This document shows, in pieces, positions 59,254 through 64,000 of a stretch of DNA of 64,000 nucleotides. The stretch comes from Salinicola sp. (GTDB lineage Bacteria > Pseudomonadota > Gammaproteobacteria > Pseudomonadales > Halomonadaceae). A program made the position numbers and the translations under genes. Numbering within the stretch: position 1 is the stretch's first letter; the number at the start of each line of letters is the position of its first letter. The stretch spans positions 1 through 64,000 of the forward strand of contig NZNW01000148.1 of the NCBI GenBank assembly GCA_002695065.1, read 5' to 3'. The notes beneath the pieces are model-generated. The model worked only from the letters and a program-made list of their open reading frames with translations, had not been told where the DNA came from and made no database searches.

Positions 59254-59994
59254 TCAGGCGTCGACGATCGCGATGCCCAGGGCCGAGAGCCGCTGCCGGG
59301 TCTCGTCGTCGGTCTCGAAGGTGACGGGGCGCGTCAACGACCACAGGAAATGGGTGTTGAAGCCCGCCGCTACCGCGTCCTCGGCGGTCCACAGCACGCA
59401 GACGTCCCGTGCCAGCCCGCAGAGATAGACGTCGGTGACGCGCCGGTCGCGAAGCCAGCCGGCGAGGCCGGTGGCGGGGCGGTGGCCGTCGGGGCCGACG
59501 TTGTTGCGAAAGGCGCTGTAGGAGTCGATGCCGGGATCGGTACCCTTGCGGATGATCGCATCGCAGCAGGACCAGTCGATGGCCGGGTGCAGGGCCGCGC
59601 CCTCGGTGCGCTGGATGCAGTGATCCGGCCACAGGGTCTGGGAGTGGCCGTAGAGGTCGATCGCCTCGAAGGGCTGGTGTGGCGGATGGCTGGAGGCGAA
59701 CGAGACGTGTCTCGTCGGGTGCCAGTCCTGGGTGGCCACCACGTGGGCGAAGGCGTGCTGGGCGAGCAGCCACTCCAGCCCCAGCAGGATCTCGTCGCCC
59801 TCGGCGCAGGCCAGCGCGCCGCCTGGCATGAAGTCCGGCTGGACGTCGACGACGATCAGGGCGCTGTGCGGGGCGACGCCACCGAGTGCCAGCCCGGCGG
59901 GCTGCGTCTCGGTGATCGCCCTCTCGGTGGTCTGCGTCTCGGTAGTCTGCGTCTCGGTGGTCTGAATAGTATCGATGACCTCGTTGTCAGGCAC
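59254..59994 (-). CDS. pncA: Nicotinamidase PncA, with N-terminal repeat extension
   Basis: 246 aa, hydrolyses nicotinamide to nicotinate for NAD salvage. Catalytic triad by pattern: D50 (VVDVQPDF), K150 (IIRKGTDP), C199 (CGLARDVCV); the DWHP metal-site His is at 92. The first about 35 residues are an unusual extension with repeats of TTETQ. GTG start at 59994 with GGGAAG upstream. Sits within trkA-rsmB. Confidence 0.9.
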   Translation of the reverse strand: MPDNEVIDTIQTTETQTTETQTTERAITETQPAGLALGGVAPHSALIVVDVQPDFMPGGALACAEGDEILLGLEWLLAQHAFAHVVATQDWHPTRHVSFASSHPPHQPFEAIDLYGHSQTLWPDHCIQRTEGAALHPAIDWSCCDAIIRKGTDPGIDSYSAFRNNVGPDGHRPATGLAGWLRDRRVTDVYLCGLARDVCVLWTAEDAVAAGFNTHFLWSLTRPVTFETDDETRQRLSALGIAIVDA

Positions 59995-60147
59995 GACAGG
60001 CGCTTCCCGGATGGCGGATTCGTCTTCAGTATCGAAGGCGGGCGGGGATGTCGCAAGTGCGGGCCGCCCCGACGTGTCGTGGTCTACGTCGGGGCGTCGC
60101 GCTATCCCGTTGGCGTGACTGTCGAGATGGGGACGACGGAGAGACGG

Positions 60148-61476
60148 TCAGGCGTGCTTGCGCAGCCGTGCATAGAAGAAGCCGTCGTGGCCTGTCGGTA
60201 TCGGCAGCAGCTGCCGGCCATGGCCGGTTGGGCGGCCCCAGTCGAGCTCCCGGGGCATGTCGGCGTCGGCCTCCGGCGTGCGTGCCAGGAAGGCGTCGAT
60301 CTGGGCTTCGTTTTCCGCCGGCAGCACCGAGCAGGTGGCGTAGAGCAGGACACCGCCCGGCGCGAGCTTGCTCCAAAGCGTATCCAGCAGACGCGATTGC
60401 AGCGCCGCCAGTTCGGCGATGTCGCTGTGGCGACGGGTCAGCTTGATATCCGGATGGCGTCGAATCACGCCGGTGCCGGAGCAAGGGGCGTCGAGCAGGA
60501 TCGCATCGTACGGCTGGCCGTCCCACCATTCGCTGTCGGCTTTCGGATCGCTGGCATCGGCAGCCCGAAGCCTGGCGTCGAGACCCAGTCGCTGCAGCGT
60601 CGACGCGACCCGCTTCAGGCGCGACGGGTCGATGTCCAGCGCGGTGAGTTCAGGGGCGAAACGTTCGAGCAGGTGGGCCGTCTTGCCGCCGGGGGCGCTG
60701 CAGGCATCGAGCACGCGTTTACCTTCGGTATCGCCGAGAACCGGCGCCAGCAGGTCGGCACAGAGCTGGGCCGATTCGTCCTGGACGCTGACGTCGCCGT
60801 CGGCGAAGCCGGGCAACTGGGTCACGTCGCAGGCGGTCGCCAGCCGAACGCCGTCTTCGGCGAATTCGCAGGGTGTCGCGTCGAGCCCCGCGGTCTCGAG
60901 CCGTTTCAGGTAAGCCTCGCGGGTGACGCGACGCCGGTTGACGCGCAGCGTCATCGGCCCCGCCTCATTGTTGGCCTCGCAGATCGCGCGCCAGTCGTCA
61001 GGCCAGGCATCGCGGAACTCCAGCAGTAGCCACGCGGGATGCCACAGTGCGACCGGCGCGTCCTTGTCCACCTTGGCCTGCAGCGCCACCGACTCGCGCT
61101 GGAACCGGCGCAGGCAGCCATTGAGCACTTTCGTCGCCCACCCCTTGCCGAGCGCGCGCGCGGCGCCCGCCGTTTCGCTGACGGCGGCATGGGGCGGTAC
61201 GCGCATATGGAGGATCTGGTACAGCCCGATCAGCAGCAGCGCCTGGATGTCGGTATCGCGCTGCTTCATGGGTTGGCGCAGCAGCTGGCCAGCCAGGGCA
61301 TCGAGGCGTGGATGGGCGCGGCAGACGCCGTAGCAGAGCGCCTTGACGAAGCCTCGGTCGCGCTCCTTGATCACGCTGGCGGCCAGGTCGGCATCGAGAC
61401 CGGAGAGCGACCCCTTGCCGTCGAGCACCGGTACCAGCAGTCGCGCGGCAAAGGCGCGGGTATCGCCAGGATTCAT
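60148..61476 (-). CDS. rsmB: 16S rRNA m5C967 methyltransferase RsmB
   Basis: 442 aa: N-terminal NusB-like domain ([16 protein letters not shown]), then a SAM methyltransferase with [17 protein letters not shown] (SAM loop), [17 protein letters not shown] (PC motif, one of two catalytic Cys) and [10 protein letters not shown] (second Cys). Its start overlaps the end of fmt by four bases. Confidence 0.95.
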   Translation of the reverse strand: MNPGDTRAFAARLLVPVLDGKGSLSGLDADLAASVIKERDRGFVKALCYGVCRAHPRLDALAGQLLRQPMKQRDTDIQALLLIGLYQILHMRVPPHAAVSETAGAARALGKGWATKVLNGCLRRFQRESVALQAKVDKDAPVALWHPAWLLLEFRDAWPDDWRAICEANNEAGPMTLRVNRRRVTREAYLKRLETAGLDATPCEFAEDGVRLATACDVTQLPGFADGDVSVQDESAQLCADLLAPVLGDTEGKRVLDACSAPGGKTAHLLERFAPELTALDIDPSRLKRVASTLQRLGLDARLRAADASDPKADSEWWDGQPYDAILLDAPCSGTGVIRRHPDIKLTRRHSDIAELAALQSRLLDTLWSKLAPGGVLLYATCSVLPAENEAQIDAFLARTPEADADMPRELDWGRPTGHGRQLLPIPTGHDGFFYARLRKHA

Positions 61477-62468
61477 CGGTCGGCTTCCTTGGGCTGGCCC
61501 AGGCGCTGGCCGGGGCTGAGACGGGGATGGTTGGCGTTGAGCAGGTCGCGGGCCGCGAGCGGCTTGCCGCCCGGCATCTGCAACTGCGTCACGCGCAGGA
61601 CGTCGCGGCCGTCATCGCCACAGGCGATGCGGATCGCGCCCGCGTCGGGTTCGAGCAGCGTGCCTGGCACGGTGTCCTTGCCGCTGGCTTCGGTTTCCGG
61701 GGTCGCGAACCATAGCCGCAGTGGCTCGCCGTCGAGCCGGGTCCAGGCCACCGGCCAGGGGTTGAAGGCGCGAATCCGGCGCGACAGCGCCGCCGCCGGC
61801 TGGCGAAAATCGAGCTCCGCCTCGGGCTTGGAGAGCTTGTTGGCGTAGGTGACGCCGGACGCCGGTTGCGGCGTGACACTCAGGCCGCCCTCGGCCAGCG
61901 CATCGACGCCCTCGACCAGTGTCCGGCCACCGAGCTCGGCAAGGCGATCATGGAGGTCACCGCCGGTGGTGGTGGCGTCGATGGGGGTCCGTTCGATCAG
62001 CAGCATGTCGCCGGTGTCGAGACCGGCATCCATCTGCATCAGGGTGATGCCGCTCTCGCTGTCGCCGGCCTCGATGGCGCGCTGGATCGGCGCCGCCCCG
62101 CGCCAGCGCGGCAACAGCGAGGCGTGCACGTTGAGACAGCCCAGCCGGGGAGTGTCGAGCACCGCCTGCGGCAGCAGCAGGCCATAGGCGACCACGACCA
62201 TCACATCGGCAGCGAAGTCGGCCAGCCGTCGTTGGGCGTCCTCGTGCTTGAGGCTGAGCGGCTGTTCCACCGGCAGATCGTGCTCGAGCGCCAATGTCTT
62301 GACCGGACTGGGCGTGAGCTTGCGCCCCCGGCCGGCGGGGCGGTCCGGCTGGGTGTAGACGCCAACCACCCGATGGCGGGAGGCGAGCAGCGCCTTCAGG
62401 CTCTCGGCGGCGAAGTCGGGCGTACCGGCGAAGACGATCCGCAGCGACTGCCCTTCACGATGAGGCAT
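61473..62468 (-). CDS. fmt: Methionyl-tRNA formyltransferase
   Basis: 331 aa, formylates initiator Met-tRNA using 10-formyl-THF. [39 protein letters not shown] (HxSLLPxxRG, active site), and [15 protein letters not shown] are characteristic. Overlaps rsmB. Confidence 0.96.
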   Translation of the reverse strand: MPHREGQSLRIVFAGTPDFAAESLKALLASRHRVVGVYTQPDRPAGRGRKLTPSPVKTLALEHDLPVEQPLSLKHEDAQRRLADFAADVMVVVAYGLLLPQAVLDTPRLGCLNVHASLLPRWRGAAPIQRAIEAGDSESGITLMQMDAGLDTGDMLLIERTPIDATTTGGDLHDRLAELGGRTLVEGVDALAEGGLSVTPQPASGVTYANKLSKPEAELDFRQPAAALSRRIRAFNPWPVAWTRLDGEPLRLWFATPETEASGKDTVPGTLLEPDAGAIRIACGDDGRDVLRVTQLQMPGGKPLAARDLLNANHPRLSPGQRLGQPKEADR

Positions 62469-62516
62469 TCGATAGGTTCCTGATGCTTGAAGATGAACGA
62501 TGCCGGGGAATGACGA

Positions 62517-62550
62517 AAGGCCGGCGTCGCGGGGACGGCCGGCCTTGGAA
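62517..62550 (-). terminator. Terminator downstream of def
   Basis: A 9-bp stem (62517-62525 with 62538-62546), with a short T-run on the minus strand, lies between def and fmt. Confidence 0.55.
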
Positions 62551-62576
62551 AGCCCGCGGATCGACGAGGCAGGCGA

Positions 62577-63083
62577 TCAGGCTTCCTGCTTCTGGCGCTT
62601 CTGCATCTTCTTGAGAATGCGGTCGCGCTTGAGCGGCGACAGGTAGTCGACGAACAGTACGCCTTCCAGGTGGTCGCATTCGTGCTGGATGCAGTGGGCC
62701 AGCAGGCCGTCGGCGTCCAGTTCGTAGCCGTTGCCGTCGCGATCGGTCGCCTTGAGATGAACGCGCAGCGCCCGCGGTACCTCGGCGTAGTAGTCGGGTA
62801 TCGACAGGCAGCCTTCCTGCAGCGGCTCGCGCTCGTCGTCCAGCGGCTCGTAGCTCGGGTTGATCAGCACCAGCGGATCGTTGCGGTCGTCGCTGACGTC
62901 CATGACGATCACGCGCTGGTGAACGTCGATCTGCGTCGCTGCCAGACCGATGCCGGAGGCGTCGTACATCGTCGCCAGCATGTCGTCGACCAGAGTGCGG
63001 ATGCCGTCGTCGACCTGATCGACCGGCGCGGCCTTGGTGCGCAGGCGCGGATCGGGGTATTGAAGAATGGTTCTGATGGCCAT
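62577..63083 (-). CDS. def: Peptide deformylase
   Basis: 168 aa, Fe/Zn enzyme removing the N-formyl group of new proteins. Motif 1 [10 protein letters not shown], motif 2 EGCLSIP (Cys ligand), motif 3 [11 protein letters not shown] (His ligands). Next to fmt and rsmB in the usual order. Confidence 0.97.
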   Translation of the reverse strand: MAIRTILQYPDPRLRTKAAPVDQVDDGIRTLVDDMLATMYDASGIGLAATQIDVHQRVIVMDVSDDRNDPLVLINPSYEPLDDEREPLQEGCLSIPDYYAEVPRALRVHLKATDRDGNGYELDADGLLAHCIQHECDHLEGVLFVDYLSPLKRDRILKKMQKRQKQEA

Positions 63084-63275
63084 AGTCGTTTTGCGTGCCT
63101 ATCGGCATGAGTGGCGTTAACTCACTATTGTAGATCGACAGCGTCGGCGGGGAAACCGCCGCGCCGGTTCGAGGCTCGCGAGCGACGATCCCGGGGTGCC
63201 GGACCCTCAAGTCCGGCGCTGCGGCGCCGATCTATGCAGCAATACCTCGAGGGAATCACCGGTGGGACGACGCCA

Positions 63276-64000
63276 ATGATCAGTCTGGAGAGGGCGCGGC
63301 CGCGCCGCGGGCGCGCCATGATGTGGCGCTGGCTGCTGGCCGGCGGCGTGAGCATGATGGTGGCGCTGCCGACTCCGGCATGGGCGCTATCGCTCAAGGC
63401 GGACGCGCCCGCCCGGTACACCGTGCGCGAGGGCGACACGCTGTGGGGAATCGCCTCGCGCTTTCTCGATTCGCCGTGGCAGTGGCAGGCGCTGTGGCGT
63501 CAGAACCCGCAGCTGTCCTCGCCCCAGAAACTCTATCCCGGCGACCTGCTCAGACTCGACGCTGGCGCACCCCGGCTCTCCCTGGAGCGCGGGCGCGGCC
63601 AGACGGTGCGGCTCTCGCCCGGCGTGCGCCGGGCGCCGGCGCGGGATGCCGTGCCGGGTCTGCCGCTGGATCGCATCAAGGTCTTCCTCGACGCCTATCA
63701 GATCGTCGATCCCGCCATTCTCGATGACGCGCCGACGGTCGTTGCCGGGCAGTCGCAGCGGCTGCTGAGTGGCGCCGGCGACACGCTCTACGCGCATGGA
63801 GCCCTGCCGCCCGTGGGCACGACACTGGGCGTCTATCGGCCGGGAACCGATTATCGGATTCCCCTGCCGACCGCTGCCCCCCGTCAGGCGGCGCAACAGC
63901 CGGAGGCCGGGACGACGCCCGGTCAGGAGGCGCTCGGCCGGACGCTGCGAGGGCTGGAGCTGCGGCGGCTCGGACACGCCAAGGTGGTTCGAAGCGTGAA
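63276..64000 (+). CDS. LysM-domain protein, partial at the right edge
   Basis: Divergent from def; 241 codons seen, with no stop before the window ends. A signal peptide (residues about 15-38, ending AWA) is followed by a LysM domain (YTVREGDTLWGIASRFLDSPWQWQALWRQNPQLSSPQKLYPGDLLRL). It binds peptidoglycan in the periplasm. In many gammaproteobacteria such a gene precedes dprA. ATG at 63276; two later in-frame ATGs at 63318 and 63321 are alternatives. Confidence 0.85.
   Translation, partial: MISLERARPRRGRAMMWRWLLAGGVSMMVALPTPAWALSLKADAPARYTVREGDTLWGIASRFLDSPWQWQALWRQNPQLSSPQKLYPGDLLRLDAGAPRLSLERGRGQTVRLSPGVRRAPARDAVPGLPLDRIKVFLDAYQIVDPAILDDAPTVVAGQSQRLLSGAGDTLYAHGALPPVGTTLGVYRPGTDYRIPLPTAAPRQAAQQPEAGTTPGQEALGRTLRGLELRRLGHAKVVRSV

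Overview
The window looks like chromosomal DNA of a halophilic gammaproteobacterium of the Halomonadaceae type (Halomonas, Salinicola or a relative). This is inferred from high GC, gammaproteobacterial gene orders (purE-purK, lptF-lptG, bfd-bfr, def-fmt-rsmB-trkA) and salt-adaptation genes (TrkA/TrkH potassium uptake, a BCCT osmolyte carrier, a DMT exporter). No species can be fixed from the sequence alone. Most of the window is ordinary core genome, densely packed, with strong hairpin terminators between convergent genes.

Layout. 1-13.5 kb: an RstA/RstB-like two-component system, metR/metE, a lysozyme-inhibitor-type lipoprotein, azoR, a YdjM-like membrane protein, gloA-tspO, a UDG-family protein, DoxX, a diguanylate cyclase and a PAP2 phosphatase. 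13.6-24 kb: valS and holC, separated from pepA by an SDR gene, ilvE and a YciI gene, then divergent lptF-lptG. 24-32 kb: iron storage (bfd-bfr behind a Fur-like site), purE-purK, tcdA, truC, cobB, panS-like and a DTW gene. 32-33.4 kb: zinT behind a Zur-like site, then two small inverted-repeat elements.

33.4-41.5 kb is the accessory part. A tRNA-Arg gene at 33456-33532 has the last part of its 3' end duplicated as an exact 15-bp direct repeat at 41495-41509. The roughly 8-kb segment between holds a LysR/DMT pair, a 5'-truncated GNAT gene, a MerR/CDF metal-efflux pair and an AT-rich two-gene SIR2-HerA cassette. SIR2-HerA pairs are known antiphage systems, so this looks like a small tRNA-borne defence and resistance island. 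No integrase remains visible.

41.6-64 kb returns to core-like DNA: SRPBCC, TauE/SafE, a ycaC-pirin operon with a divergent LysR gene, an alpha/beta hydrolase with a divergent LysR gene, a cold-shock protein, a zinc-free L31 paralogue (rpmE2) behind a second Zur-like site, CHAD, BCCT, hsp20 with a sigma-32-type promoter, TraB, sstT, trkH-trkA, dodecin, pncA, rsmB-fmt, def and a LysM protein that runs off the right end.

The most interesting signals are the tRNA-Arg island with its SIR2-HerA pair, the small repeat elements (6171-6367, 17168-17246, 17337-17413, 32933-33203, 33205-33361), and two Zur-like sites in front of zinT and rpmE2, which suggest a local zinc-starvation response. I did not find a system that is clearly new at the family level.
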